Assembly: GCA_963664845.1 (NCBI GenBank) | Contig: OY761615.1 | Span: 3,038,001-3,102,000 of the forward strand | Source of the DNA: CAIYTF01 sp963664845 | GTDB taxonomy: Bacteria > Bacteroidota > Ignavibacteria > Ignavibacteriales > Ignavibacteriaceae | DNA: 64,000 bases | Direction of reading: 5' to 3' | Shown: piece by piece, positions 26,031 through 35,825 of the stretch | Position numbering within the stretch: the stretch's first letter is position 1 | Layout: every line of letters begins with the position of its first letter | Notes under the pieces: model-generated | Seen by the model: only the letters and a program-made list of their open reading frames with translations | Told to the model about the DNA's origin: nothing | Databases searched by the model: none | Made by a program: the position numbers and the translations under genes

Positions 26031-27164
26031 ATGGCAGAACTTAAACCAGAAACCGTCAGGCAGCCATTACTTCTTATAGTTGATGATATTGCCGAAAATC
26101 TTCGCATCTTGGGAAATATTTTCCGCGATGTCGGTCTTCAGATTGCTATTGCACCCAATGGAAAGCGTGCTATTTCACTGGCGCGCGCCAAACTTCCCGA
26201 TATTATTCTTCTCGATGTGCAAATGCCTGAAATGGATGGCTTCGAGGTTTGCAGGATACTGAAAGAATCTGACGAGACAAAGGATATCCCCATTCTCTTC
26301 CTGACGGCCAAGAATAGTCAGGAAGATATATTAAAAGGCTTTGAGCTTGGTGCTGTTGATTATATTCCTAAACCCTTCAATCAGAAAGAGCTTATTGCAA
26401 GGGTAAAAACACACATTGAACTGAAGCAGGCAAGAGAACGGGTTGAAAACTATGCCGGCGAACTCACCGAACTTATTGCCACCAAAGACCGTTTTTTTAA
26501 TATTATTGCCCACGACTTGAAATCTCCTTTCAATGCGCTGCTTGGTTTTACTGAGGCACTGGAGCATGATGCTGAAACTATTGACCGTACTGAATTGCAA
26601 AAGTTTGCAAAACTGCTTCATCAAACAGCCGATAACACATTCAAATTGGTGCAAAACCTTCTGGAGTGGAGCCGCTTACAAACCAACAAAATGGCCTATG
26701 AACCGAAAAAGCTTTCCCTCCCGATGTTGGTGAACGAAACTCTTAAACAGCTTGCAGGACAAGCCCTTGCCAAGCAAATAGTCATCAACGCATCGGTAGC
26801 ACAGGATGTATTTGTGGTCGCTGATGAATATATGGTGAGTACCGTGATCCGGAATTTAATTTCTAATGCGATTAAGTTCTCCAACTCAGGAAATGAAATA
26901 GTTGTTGGGGCTTCTGCGGCAGGGAATGAAGTAATAGTGTCGGTAACCGACCAAGGCGTGGGTATCATACCCGAGGTGAAAGCACAGCTGTTTAATTTGA
27001 CGAACAACACTTCAACCAGGGGAACCGCTAACGAATCGGGGACCGGGCTTGGGTTATTGCTTTGCAAAGAAATAATAGAGAAACACGGCAAAAAATTATG
27101 GCTGGAAAGTGAACCGGGTCATGGTACAACCTTTTTCTTCACCTTGGACATCCCCCACGAGTGA
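26031..27164 (+). CDS. Receiver-histidine kinase protein (REC-HisKA-HATPase)
   Basis: 377 residues, cytoplasmic. The N-terminal receiver has its acceptor Asp in IILLDVQMPEMDGFEV and the conserved Lys in VDYIPKPFNQKEL. HisKA is of the IIAHDLKSPFNALLGF type, followed by the ATPase with VIRNLISNAIKFSN and ESGTGLGLLLCKEI. It could accept phosphate from the hybrid kinase just upstream through its receiver, and thereby have its own kinase regulated. No DNA-binding output domain is present in either protein. Confidence 0.93.
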   Translation: MAELKPETVRQPLLLIVDDIAENLRILGNIFRDVGLQIAIAPNGKRAISLARAKLPDIILLDVQMPEMDGFEVCRILKESDETKDIPILFLTAKNSQEDILKGFELGAVDYIPKPFNQKELIARVKTHIELKQARERVENYAGELTELIATKDRFFNIIAHDLKSPFNALLGFTEALEHDAETIDRTELQKFAKLLHQTADNTFKLVQNLLEWSRLQTNKMAYEPKKLSLPMLVNETLKQLAGQALAKQIVINASVAQDVFVVADEYMVSTVIRNLISNAIKFSNSGNEIVVGASAAGNEVIVSVTDQGVGIIPEVKAQLFNLTNNTSTRGTANESGTGLGLLLCKEIIEKHGKKLWLESEPGHGTTFFFTLDIPHE

Positions 27165-27181
27165 ATAACGCTCGGGGTGGG

Positions 27182-27340
27182 TTAACCTGTTACTTTTTCT
27201 TTATCCTCTTTTAGCTTTTTCTCACCCTTCTTCTTCCCGTATTCTTTTTTGTACTTTTTTGCAATTGCACAATCTTTGCACATACTGGTGCAGCAGTTTT
27301 TCCATTCATCAACGCTGAATTTTTCACGTAACTTTGCCAT
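27182..27340 (-). CDS. Small Cys-rich, Lys-rich protein (52 residues)
   Basis: Read from the ATG at 27340: MAKLREKFSVDEWKNCCTSM followed by CKDCAIAKKYKKEYGKKKGE and a charged tail. A CCxxxCxxC cluster precedes a strongly basic helix, suggesting a metal site plus nucleic-acid binding. The frame can be extended to 27415, but that part looks noncoding. It lies convergent with the receiver kinase gene. Similar short proteins seem familiar from related genomes, but the function is unknown. Confidence 0.5.
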   Translation of the reverse strand: MAKLREKFSVDEWKNCCTSMCKDCAIAKKYKKEYGKKKGEKKLKEDKEKVTG

Positions 27341-27642
27341 ATAATGAAACGGGTATCCTGTCTTTTTTAACGTTATATCAAAGCATAACATAGGAAAATT
27401 CCGGATAATATGCATCCTGGTAGTACCACTTTTTACTTTGTGTCAGGTGTCCTGCAAACCCTTTGTATAAGCTGCAATAGTCTTCTTTTTTAATGTTGGA
27501 CACTCAACCGTTAGGAGTGCAACGGCGGCAACAACCTGCGGTGCATTATGCTCTCTGGCAGCACCCGGATATTGGCAACTATAGTTATATCCGCATGAAC
27601 TGTTTTCCCGGTTCTGCCTACTGTCCGTTTTTGGCCGGACGC

Positions 27643-28467
27643 TTATTTTCTTCCGGTCCAATGCTGCATACTCTGGGGAATTCCCAGGAGTTTCACCAGA
27701 TATTGAAATGCGAAATCGGGAAGCAGTCCCCGAAGCCGTATAACCAGATTAACCGTTTGCGGCCGTTTTGGAGCATGCCTCCCTCTCTTGATTGCTGACT
27801 CTACTATCGCCTCTGCCACAACATCATGGTCTTTAAGCAGAGGTGCTATCAGGTTGCCAAGGAATCCAAGTTTTGCTCCCTGAAAAAGACCCTGAGCAAT
27901 ATAGCAGGGGTGGACAGACGAAAATTTGACCCCGTGTTTTCCGCGGTTTCGTGCCTCAAAGCGCATTGCTTCCGTGAATCCCCAAACTGCCCACTTCGTG
28001 GCGCTGTAAATTGCCAGATTTGGAACTCCCAGCAAACCCGCGGCGGAGGAAATGTTCACCACACGTCCATCGTTCTGTTCATACATAATGGGAAGAAATG
28101 CTCTTGTTGTGTAGATCAGGGAAGTAAGATTTATATCGATTGTCTTCTCCCAATCTGTGTCGGATCGTTCGAGGAAATCACCGCCGACCACAGTCCCTGC
28201 GTTGTTCACCAGTATTGAAACGTTTCCAATTTCAGCAGTGATCTTCTTCGCCAGTGAATAGACCTGCGCTTTATCGGTTATGTCACATTGGAAGCCATAT
28301 ACTGTTCCCAGGCTTTTGAGGTTTTCGACTGCATCTTCCAGGGCTTTCGCATTAATATCGAGAATAATGACGCCCGCCCCCTCCCGTAAAAGCCTTTTCG
28401 CGGTGGCTAATCCTATCCCCATTGCTCCCCCGGTGATTACTGCCAGTTTCGGTTTTATTTTGTACAT
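27643..28467 (-). CDS. Short-chain dehydrogenase/reductase
   Basis: 274 residues. Rossmann motif TGGAMGIG near the N-terminus, NNAG (ILVNNAGTVVGG), catalytic Ser in VVNISSAAGLLG and the YSATK Tyr/Lys pair (IYSATKWAVWGFTEA). Acid residues after the second strand (VIILDINAKALED) suggest preference for NAD. Substrate unknown. The C-terminal tail is longer than in minimal family members and ends in basic residues. Single gene between kinases. Confidence 0.9.
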   Translation of the reverse strand: MYKIKPKLAVITGGAMGIGLATAKRLLREGAGVIILDINAKALEDAVENLKSLGTVYGFQCDITDKAQVYSLAKKITAEIGNVSILVNNAGTVVGGDFLERSDTDWEKTIDINLTSLIYTTRAFLPIMYEQNDGRVVNISSAAGLLGVPNLAIYSATKWAVWGFTEAMRFEARNRGKHGVKFSSVHPCYIAQGLFQGAKLGFLGNLIAPLLKDHDVVAEAIVESAIKRGRHAPKRPQTVNLVIRLRGLLPDFAFQYLVKLLGIPQSMQHWTGRK

Positions 28468-28654
28468 AATTTTTGCTGTTGTTTAAAAAATAACTTTTTT
28501 TAAGATTACTGCTAAAATACACCAAATTTTGATGTAAATTTAAATGACGGTTCCTAAAATTCCGGATTGTGGAGGCGCAAAGGCCGGACATGCATAGCTG
28601 CGTTTATTTTTTGGATGAATAACAACAAAGTTTATTACTAATTAGTGAGTAACC

Positions 28655-30685
28655 ATGGCTAGTATAAAAAAGCCTGCAAATTCAGTTAGCGATGATTCTG
28701 ATCAGACAAAGACCAGCTCGAAATCAGGCATATCGGGAGAAACCGGTTCTAAAAAAGCTCATTTGGTATCACAGTTTTTTCAGTTCTATCAGGAAAACCC
28801 CTGTCCCGCAGCACTGCTCTTTCAGAACAGTCTTATAGCCACCAATAAAGCCTTCATTTCCCTCTTCCCGCAAATAAAACAGACCAATCAAATTCCTCTG
28901 GCAGATGTTTTTAAAGATAATGTGCTAGATGAGATTCGTTTGCTCGGAAATTCAGGTGGAGATGTACGTGTTTCCAAAGAAGAAATAAAAATTGTGACGG
29001 GTAGCTACCTGGAGAAAATTCTGCTGAAGCTCATTCCCCTGGCTGGGAATAACTTTGCGCTTCTTCTTTTTACTGCGGAATATGCAGCGGAGAGTCAGCC
29101 TCTAAAATCGCCGCTCCCGGGAAGTACTGCGCTCTCAACGGTGGTTGACGCTATTTTGAATAATGCACCATTTGGTGTTTTCTCATATGACAAAGAAGGC
29201 TGGCTGAATTATGCCAACCCAACATTTTGGCAGATCTTTGGGTATTCGGATGCTGAGCAAACAAAAATTAACTGGTTTACCTTGGATACAGCCATCAAAC
29301 AAGGAGTCACAGAAAAATTATCCCGCGTGTTTGAAACCGGAGAACAGAGCTTTTTTGATATTGAGTATGTTTCTTCAAAAGAGAAACACTCCTTTATTAA
29401 GCTTTTTCTCCTGCCAATTAAAGGCAGTGACGGTAAGCCTGAAACTGTTGTGGCGTTGGTGGAGGATAATACCCGTGAGAAAAAAATTGCGGCCGATCTG
29501 GAACGAACCCGCGATCTGATGAAAAACCTTCTTGATAATGTGCCGGATAATATCTATTTCAAAGACACACAATCCCGGTTTATTCTAACCAGTAAAGCTC
29601 ATGCAAAAGTTCTGGGTATCCACTTGCCTGATGACGCTATCGGGAAAACCGATTTTGATTTTTATGAAGAAAAACATGCCCACAATGCATACAACGACGA
29701 GCAGCGCATTATTGCTACCGGCAAGGCGCTGGTTGATAAAACCGAAAAAATAATTTCGGATAACGGCAGCGTAAGATTTGTATCATCGACAAAAGCGCCG
29801 ATGTATGACAGCAATGGAAAAATAATCGGGCTGGTGGGGATATCCCGCAATATTACGGATCGCGTTTTGGTTGATGAAGAACTAGTGCGTGTTAATGAAT
29901 CCTTGACACAGAGCAAAATACAGCTTGAAGAAAAAACGAAAAAAATTGAAAAAGTGAATGCGGAACTTGAAGCGTCGCAAAAAGAATTGCAGGAGATCAA
30001 TGCGAGCAAAGACAAGTTCTTCTCTATAATTGCCCACGACCTGAAGAGTCCTTTCCATGGCCTGCTTGGATTAAGTTCCATCATGGTCGAGGATGCAGAC
30101 GTTTTAACCTGTGAGGAATCAAAGCATTATCTGGTAACCATGAATCAGACACTTAGGGATACCTACAATCTCATTGAAAATCTGTTGTCCTGGTCACGGC
30201 TGCAAACCAGCCGCTGGCAGATGCTTAAGGAAAATCTTAACCTGTGGAAAGAAGCACATAATCTGATAACCATGTTTGAGCCGGTGGCAATTAAAAAACG
30301 AATTACCATTATTAACGAGGTTGAAAACGGTCTATTCGTTACCGCTGACTCCAATATGTTTCATTCCATGATCCAAAATCTTATTTCAAACGCAGTGAAG
30401 TTTACACCCGCCGAAGGTACCATTAGGGTGAGTGCCAAACGGGAAAATGACGTAATGCAGATTAAAGTCTCTGATACCGGTTTGGGAATGTCGCCTGCCG
30501 AACAGGAATTGATTTTTAGAATAGACAAAAATCACTCTACACTGGGTACTGCCGGAGAAAAAGGGACAGGTCTGGGTGTGCTGCTTGTCAAGGAAATGAT
30601 GGAGAAGCATGACGGAAAAATTTCAGTCAACAGCATTAAGGGAAAAGGAACTGAATTCACTCTCGCGTTTCCGGTTATCGGGTAG
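28655..30685 (+). CDS. PAS-domain sensor histidine kinase, cytoplasmic
   Basis: 676 residues with no signal peptide or membrane helix. The Ser/Lys-rich N-terminus is disordered. PAS-like domains lie at about 45-150, 165-275 (FGVFSYDKEGWLNYANPTFW) and 290-410 (DNVPDNIYFKDTQSRFILTS). A coiled coil spans about 415-450 (QLEEKTKKIEKVNAELEAS). HisKA reads IIAHDLKSPFHGLLGL, and the ATPase has MIQNLISNAVKFTP and EKGTGLGVLLVKEMM. The kinase module is clearly paralogous to that of the receiver-kinase at 26031-27164. Signal and partner unknown. Confidence 0.92.
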   Translation: MASIKKPANSVSDDSDQTKTSSKSGISGETGSKKAHLVSQFFQFYQENPCPAALLFQNSLIATNKAFISLFPQIKQTNQIPLADVFKDNVLDEIRLLGNSGGDVRVSKEEIKIVTGSYLEKILLKLIPLAGNNFALLLFTAEYAAESQPLKSPLPGSTALSTVVDAILNNAPFGVFSYDKEGWLNYANPTFWQIFGYSDAEQTKINWFTLDTAIKQGVTEKLSRVFETGEQSFFDIEYVSSKEKHSFIKLFLLPIKGSDGKPETVVALVEDNTREKKIAADLERTRDLMKNLLDNVPDNIYFKDTQSRFILTSKAHAKVLGIHLPDDAIGKTDFDFYEEKHAHNAYNDEQRIIATGKALVDKTEKIISDNGSVRFVSSTKAPMYDSNGKIIGLVGISRNITDRVLVDEELVRVNESLTQSKIQLEEKTKKIEKVNAELEASQKELQEINASKDKFFSIIAHDLKSPFHGLLGLSSIMVEDADVLTCEESKHYLVTMNQTLRDTYNLIENLLSWSRLQTSRWQMLKENLNLWKEAHNLITMFEPVAIKKRITIINEVENGLFVTADSNMFHSMIQNLISNAVKFTPAEGTIRVSAKRENDVMQIKVSDTGLGMSPAEQELIFRIDKNHSTLGTAGEKGTGLGVLLVKEMMEKHDGKISVNSIKGKGTEFTLAFPVIG

Positions 30686-30717
30686 GGTAATCCTATCGGT
30701 ACAATAGTGTAACTGAA

Positions 30718-33700
30718 ATGTTTTTTCAAATTCGTCATTTACGGCTGTTTTGGGTCTGCCTTGTTCTTCTTTGGATGCAGGCAGGTTTTGCTGATTCTTC
30801 TTTGCACCAGAGTTTTCATGGTCCGTCACAGGTTAACCCGGAGCCCGTCAATGCTCACAAACTTGCTCCCACTGATTCGCTGTTAAGAGTTGCGTTTATC
30901 AAAGCGAAATTTTCGTTTCCATTACCGATCGATTCAAAAGTCGAAAGCTACCGGATAGATACAGTTCGCAAGACGATTGTGTTGTACTGTAATGATCATT
31001 TTGCCGCACAGCCATTCCGTGAAGCGGTAGTAAAAGAATTAAAAGACACCATTCTGCATCTGCTTTCGCGTCCCGATTATCATGTTTCGATAATTACACT
31101 TGGCTATGAGATCAATGAACTTATCCCGAATTTTTATAGGTCCAGGCTGGTGCTGCGTGATGATACCCGGCAATATCGCAATGCAACTTTACCAGCGCAA
31201 CAGGTAGTGCGGGGTCTTAGCAAACCTTATAATATATCCAAAGGACTGCAAAACCGCAACATCGTTCTGTGGCCCAGTCACGGGTGGTATTACAATAATA
31301 AAATTGATCGGTGGGAATGGCAGCGTCCGCGCATGTTCCAATCCGTGGAAGATTTGCTTCCGTATTCTTTTTGTATTCCATTCCTGATCCCCATGCTTGA
31401 AAACGCGGGAGCCAATGTCTTCGTTCCGCGTGAGCGCGATTGGCAGATAAACGAAGTTGTGGTTGATAACGACAACAGCACGGATAATAAAACAAACCGC
31501 TATGCTGAAACGGGAAACCACAAGTTGTTCAAATATGGAGAAGAAACCGGTTTTGCAATGCCACATAAAGAGTTGGAAGATAAAGAAAACCCCTTTCTTG
31601 CCGGAACATTCAGGACGGCCGAAACCGACGTTAAAGAAACTGCTGCATTCCACTGGACCCCTGAATTCCCGGCAAATGGAGATTATGCCGTCTATATAAC
31701 CTATCATGCTTCGCTGTTTAATACATCTGCTGCTTTGTATTCCGTAAAACACACCGGCGGCGTCACTTTGTTTTCCGTTAACCAGAAAATCGGTGGCTCA
31801 ACATGGTTCTATCTGGGCACGTTTCACTTTCAAAAAGGAAAGAACACCAAAGCGGGGAGTGTTGAACTAAGCAATCAGTCTGCCCTAAAAGGTGAACTGA
31901 TAAGCGCCGATGCTGTTCGTTTCGGAGGAGGAATGTCCGTGGTTAAAAAGAACGGTAATGTCAGCGGCAGACCAAAGTTTTCTGAAGGCGCACGTTATTG
32001 GTTGCAATATGCAGGTATGCCTGATACACTTGTTTATGCGCTTAATAATGACGATGATTACAAAGACGATTTCCAATCACGTGCCGAATACGGAAACTAC
32101 CTTCACGGCGCTCCGTTCGGACCCAATAAAGACAGAAGCAAGGGACTGGGAGTTCCCATTGACCTCTCCCTCGGATTTCATACCGATGCAGGGCAGGCAA
32201 CCGGAGATACCACGGTTGGAACACTGGCAATATATTCTCTCAAAGATGCCTTGGGAAACACTTCTTTCCCAAATGCTGTCTCGCGGATGACCAATCGTGA
32301 TCTTGCAGACATTATCCAAACCCAGGTGGTAGATGACATCAGAAAACAATTTGACTCTGCCTGGGTTAGGCGTGATCTGCGAAACGCTGAATACAGCGAG
32401 TCCGCACGTCCCAATTCACCGGGAGTATTACTCGAATTGCTTGCGCATCAGAATTTCAACGATATGCGATATGCCCAAACCCCCGAATTCCGGTTTGCAG
32501 TTTCCAGAAGCATATACAAGGCGATTGTAAAATATCTTTCCGACTGTCATGGGGAAGTATATTGCATTCAACCACTGCCCCCAACCGGTTTTTCTGCAAT
32601 GCTCGGAGAAGAGAATACGGTTACTTTGAAATGGTTGCCGCAGGCCGATAAAAGTGAACCTGATGCTTTGCCCAAAAACTATGTAGTATATGAGAGAGTC
32701 GGGGAGAATGGATTTAATAACGGGAAGATTGTTAACGGAACTGAATTTACACGCGCTGGTTTGGAACCGGGGAAAATATACCGCTTCAAAGTTGCGGGCG
32801 TCAATGCAGGCGGTGAAGGTTTTCCCACGGAAGAATTGAGCGTCGGGGTAAGCCCCAAGAGCAAGGGCAATGTTTTGGTCGTTAATGGATTCCACCGGAC
32901 ATCTTCACCTGCATGGGTGCAAACTCCTTCAATAACCGGCTTTATTAACAATGCGGATGAAGGAGTACCCAGCGGACTTGATGTCAGTTTCACAGGAGTG
33001 CAGAATGACTTCTCGCCGGAATCTCCGTATATTAGTAATGATGCCCCGGGGTTTGGCGCAGGTTCCGCCGATCAGGAAACACGTTTGATCGCAGGAAATA
33101 CATTTAACTATCCCTATGTGCACGGGAAGGCCATTATGGATGCGGGATATTCTTTTGCCTCCTCATCCGATGATGCGGTTATGCGTGGACAGGCAGATTT
33201 TGCAGGTTATCCTGTTGTCGATCTGATTTATGGTGAAGAAAAAACTTCGCAAAATCCCAATCCGGCTTATGCCAAAATCAAGAGCAGCGCTCTTTTCCCT
33301 GCGGAGCTCGTGATGAAACTTAAAGAGTTTATCCAACAGAACGGCTCTCTACTTGTTTCTGGCGCATATATTGCCAGCGACCCATATTTGCAAAAGCAGT
33401 CCGATTCCTCGGCATATGAGTTTATTACGAAACAATTGCATTTCGGGTTTAATGCTTTAGGGGCTGCTAAAACAGGTAGTGTCGCTGGGACAAAAAACAT
33501 TTCAGCATTTTCTGACCTTATGTTACGATATAATACAGGGTTCTGTGATTCCATTTATCGCGTTGAGGCTCCCGGTGCCCTGCTTCCCGGAAAGGATGCA
33601 AATGTTATATTGCGGTACGAAGAAAACGGTTTCCCGGCAGGTGTAGGATTTAAGGGAAAATATGGCGTTGTTGCGTTGGGTTTCCCGTTTGAGACGGTTC

Positions 33701-33762
33701 TTGATGAGAGAACGCGCGGCGAGCTGATGAAGAAGGTGATGGAGTTTATAACGGATAAGTGA
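30718..33762 (+). CDS. Large secreted protein: amidase-like fold with inserted golvesin domain, FN3 and C-terminal amidotransferase-like domain
   Basis: 1014 residues. Signal peptide RLFWVCLVLLWMQAGFADS. Residues 185-500 hold an N-acetylmuramoyl-L-alanine-amidase-like core with candidate zinc ligands in LWPSHGWYY (about 187) and LSLGFHTDAG (about 488), and a Glu in LLELLAHQNF (about 575). A golvesin C-terminal-type beta domain is inserted at about 286-408 (FHWTPEFPANGDYAVYITYH). FN3 lies at about 620-718 (LEPGKIYRFKVAGVNAGGEG). The C-terminal 300 residues resemble a class I amidotransferase-like fold without a clear nucleophile. Homologues in Bacteroidota are often labelled xanthan lyase; a cell-wall or polysaccharide role is inferred. 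Confidence 0.75.
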   Translation: MFFQIRHLRLFWVCLVLLWMQAGFADSSLHQSFHGPSQVNPEPVNAHKLAPTDSLLRVAFIKAKFSFPLPIDSKVESYRIDTVRKTIVLYCNDHFAAQPFREAVVKELKDTILHLLSRPDYHVSIITLGYEINELIPNFYRSRLVLRDDTRQYRNATLPAQQVVRGLSKPYNISKGLQNRNIVLWPSHGWYYNNKIDRWEWQRPRMFQSVEDLLPYSFCIPFLIPMLENAGANVFVPRERDWQINEVVVDNDNSTDNKTNRYAETGNHKLFKYGEETGFAMPHKELEDKENPFLAGTFRTAETDVKETAAFHWTPEFPANGDYAVYITYHASLFNTSAALYSVKHTGGVTLFSVNQKIGGSTWFYLGTFHFQKGKNTKAGSVELSNQSALKGELISADAVRFGGGMSVVKKNGNVSGRPKFSEGARYWLQYAGMPDTLVYALNNDDDYKDDFQSRAEYGNYLHGAPFGPNKDRSKGLGVPIDLSLGFHTDAGQATGDTTVGTLAIYSLKDALGNTSFPNAVSRMTNRDLADIIQTQVVDDIRKQFDSAWVRRDLRNAEYSESARPNSPGVLLELLAHQNFNDMRYAQTPEFRFAVSRSIYKAIVKYLSDCHGEVYCIQPLPPTGFSAMLGEENTVTLKWLPQADKSEPDALPKNYVVYERVGENGFNNGKIVNGTEFTRAGLEPGKIYRFKVAGVNAGGEGFPTEELSVGVSPKSKGNVLVVNGFHRTSSPAWVQTPSITGFINNADEGVPSGLDVSFTGVQNDFSPESPYISNDAPGFGAGSADQETRLIAGNTFNYPYVHGKAIMDAGYSFASSSDDAVMRGQADFAGYPVVDLIYGEEKTSQNPNPAYAKIKSSALFPAELVMKLKEFIQQNGSLLVSGAYIASDPYLQKQSDSSAYEFITKQLHFGFNALGAAKTGSVAGTKNISAFSDLMLRYNTGFCDSIYRVEAPGALLPGKDANVILRYEENGFPAGVGFKGKYGVVALGFPFETVLDERTRGELMKKVMEFITDK

Positions 33763-33924
33763 TCCTTAAACAGAATCCGGAATGATGGGAAACGAAATAA
33801 TTTGAAATAGTATGCAGAGATGCATAAATTTCCGAAATGGGGTGGAGAAGCTAAACGCTTTAGTGATGACCGAAATGTTTAGCAATGTCGCAATATTGAT
33901 TAAAAAAATTATGATGACAGGTAT

Positions 33925-34710
33925 ATGAATAATAGAATTAATGGATTACAAGTTTATCGCGCGGGGAAGCCTGAGAATGAAGCAATTGTTTTCATTCATG
34001 GGTTTCCGTTTGACGCAAGCACTTGGAGTAAGCAGGTTGCTGCATTGCAGGACGATTATTTCTGCATTACCTATGATGTTCGTGGTCTCGGTGCTTCAGA
34101 AGTCGGAACAGGGCAATTTACGATGGAAATGTTCGTAGATGATTTGGTGAGTGCGCTCGATTCACTTCATATTGAAAAGGCGGCACTGTGTGGACTCTCT
34201 ATGGGTGGCTATGTTGCATTGCGCGCGGTGGAACGGGAACGGACCAGATTTACTAAACTTATTCTCTGCGATACACGGGCAGATGCGGATGATAATGCCG
34301 GTAAGCTAAAGCGATCAGCCAATGTCAGGAAAATTGATGACTATGGTGTCGCAAAGTTCGTGGAAGATTTTTTACCGGGAAGTGTGTCTGACGTTTTTAA
34401 GCGCGATCATGCCACAGAGTTAGATGCCCTGATAAAGCGTTTTTCGGCGGCGAATCCTGTCGGGGTGAAGGGATGCCAAATTCTGATGATGGGCAGGTAT
34501 GATATGACCGGATTGTTGAAGAGAATTGACATGCCTGCGCTGGTGCTCTGCGGGGAGGAAGATGCGTTCAGTCCGCCGGCGGTTATGGAGAGCATGTCTG
34601 CACATATTACTGGTAGCAGGTTTGTGGTGGTTCCGGATGCCGGGCATCTCGCACCAATTGAAAACCCGGATTTCGTGAACCGGGCGATAAGAGAATTTTT
34701 ATCCGCATGA
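33925..34710 (+). CDS. Alpha/beta hydrolase
   Basis: 261 residues, cytoplasmic. Oxyanion segment IVFIHGFPFDASTWSKQ, nucleophile Ser92 in CGLSMGGYVAL, acid in CGEEDAFSPP and His241 in DAGHLAPIENPD. These give a complete catalytic triad of the haloperoxidase/3-oxoadipate enol-lactonase type. Substrate unknown. Single gene with about 160 AT-rich bases on its left and 190 on its right, where a CTTTGTGTTCTTTGTG repeat lies. Confidence 0.9.
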   Translation: MNNRINGLQVYRAGKPENEAIVFIHGFPFDASTWSKQVAALQDDYFCITYDVRGLGASEVGTGQFTMEMFVDDLVSALDSLHIEKAALCGLSMGGYVALRAVERERTRFTKLILCDTRADADDNAGKLKRSANVRKIDDYGVAKFVEDFLPGSVSDVFKRDHATELDALIKRFSAANPVGVKGCQILMMGRYDMTGLLKRIDMPALVLCGEEDAFSPPAVMESMSAHITGSRFVVVPDAGHLAPIENPDFVNRAIREFLSA

Positions 34711-34898
34711 TCTGCGGGCCTTTTATTAACACACAGCGCACCAGGCAGACAGGGATGATGTAGCGTATCCTTTGTGTTCTTTGTGCCCGTTGTGGTTAAA
34801 AAAAAGTTTAACAGCGTGCACAAGGATTGGGAAATACTCTACTGCATGTGCTTAAATGTTTTTTAATTATATAACTCTGACAATTACTTAGGAAAATA

Positions 34899-35564
34899 AT
34901 GGCTTCACTTATAGACTTTTTTTTACATCTTGACAAGTATCTCGAGCTGATAGTTACCCAATATGGTACACTTACTTATTTGATTCTTTTCGTGGTGATC
35001 TTTGCCGAAACCGGTTTTGTGCTTACTCCCTTTCTCCCCGGTGATTCCCTTCTTTTTGCAGCGGGCTCTATTGCTGCGCTTGGTTCTGCCGGTGCCGATG
35101 GACAGATAGTGCATCCGTTAAACATTCACCTGCTGGTATTCTTATTAATATGCGCGGCGTTTTCGGGTGACAATGTGAACTATTGGGTGGGACATTTTAT
35201 CGGGCCCCGGGTGTTTGAAAAGAAGATCCGTTTCCTAAAAAAGGAATATTTGGATAAGACACATGCGTTCTATGAGAAACACGGCGGGAAGACGGTAATT
35301 CTTGCGAGGTTTATTCCCATCATCCGAACCTTTGCTCCGTTTGTTGCCGGTGTCGGTGCAATGCGGTATCCCAAATTTGTTTCGTTCAGCATTGTGGGCA
35401 GCGTAGCATGGGTGAGCATTTTTTGCTATACAGGTTATTTCTTCGGTAATCAACCTTTTGTGCGCAACAATTTTTCGCTGGTCGTTATTGCGATAATATT
35501 GATCTCGGTAATGCCGGGGGTGGTGGAGTATATCAAGCATCGTATGAGTAAGAAAACTAAGTAG
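34899..35564 (+). CDS. DedA family membrane protein
   Basis: 221 residues with about five hydrophobic segments. Family motifs are FAETGFVLTPFLPGDSLLFAAGS near the N-terminus and RFIPIIRTFAPFVAGVGAM with the conserved Arg residues. DedA/VTT-fold proteins flip or move lipids such as undecaprenyl phosphate or phosphatidylethanolamine across the inner membrane and affect proton-motive-force homeostasis. The conserved acidic residues (FAETG, LPGD) are present, so it is probably functional. Single gene. Confidence 0.94.
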   Translation: MASLIDFFLHLDKYLELIVTQYGTLTYLILFVVIFAETGFVLTPFLPGDSLLFAAGSIAALGSAGADGQIVHPLNIHLLVFLLICAAFSGDNVNYWVGHFIGPRVFEKKIRFLKKEYLDKTHAFYEKHGGKTVILARFIPIIRTFAPFVAGVGAMRYPKFVSFSIVGSVAWVSIFCYTGYFFGNQPFVRNNFSLVVIAIILISVMPGVVEYIKHRMSKKTK

Positions 35565-35825
35565 GGGTTGTTTCGCGGAAGCGTTTTGATTCGTGTAAAT
35601 CCTGATTTTCATCAGTGTTATCCGCGTACCCTTCGATTTATTGGATGAGTACGCGACACCGCAGCAAAACACGGATGAAGAACAAATGTTGGCGGATAGA
35701 CGTATGATCGTTGGGTAATTCTTTAAGATGCACCTGTTTGCTGAAGGAACAAAGTTTTGAAGCTTTTCATCGTGTTTGTCAAATTAATCACCTCAATCTC
35801 ATAAATCATCGTTCAGCCTGTGCCG

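Noticed and set aside
27443..27661. Possible 72-residue minus-strand protein after the short-chain dehydrogenase (CQYPGAAREHNAPQ)
   Set aside because: The only start would be a TTG overlapping the upstream gene, no ribosome site is visible and no family is recognised. Codon use is mildly coding-like, so it is left open and not called.
27643..28467. Short-chain dehydrogenase as part of the kinase signalling cluster
   Set aside because: It is on the opposite strand with its own flanking gaps; adjacency alone gives no functional link.
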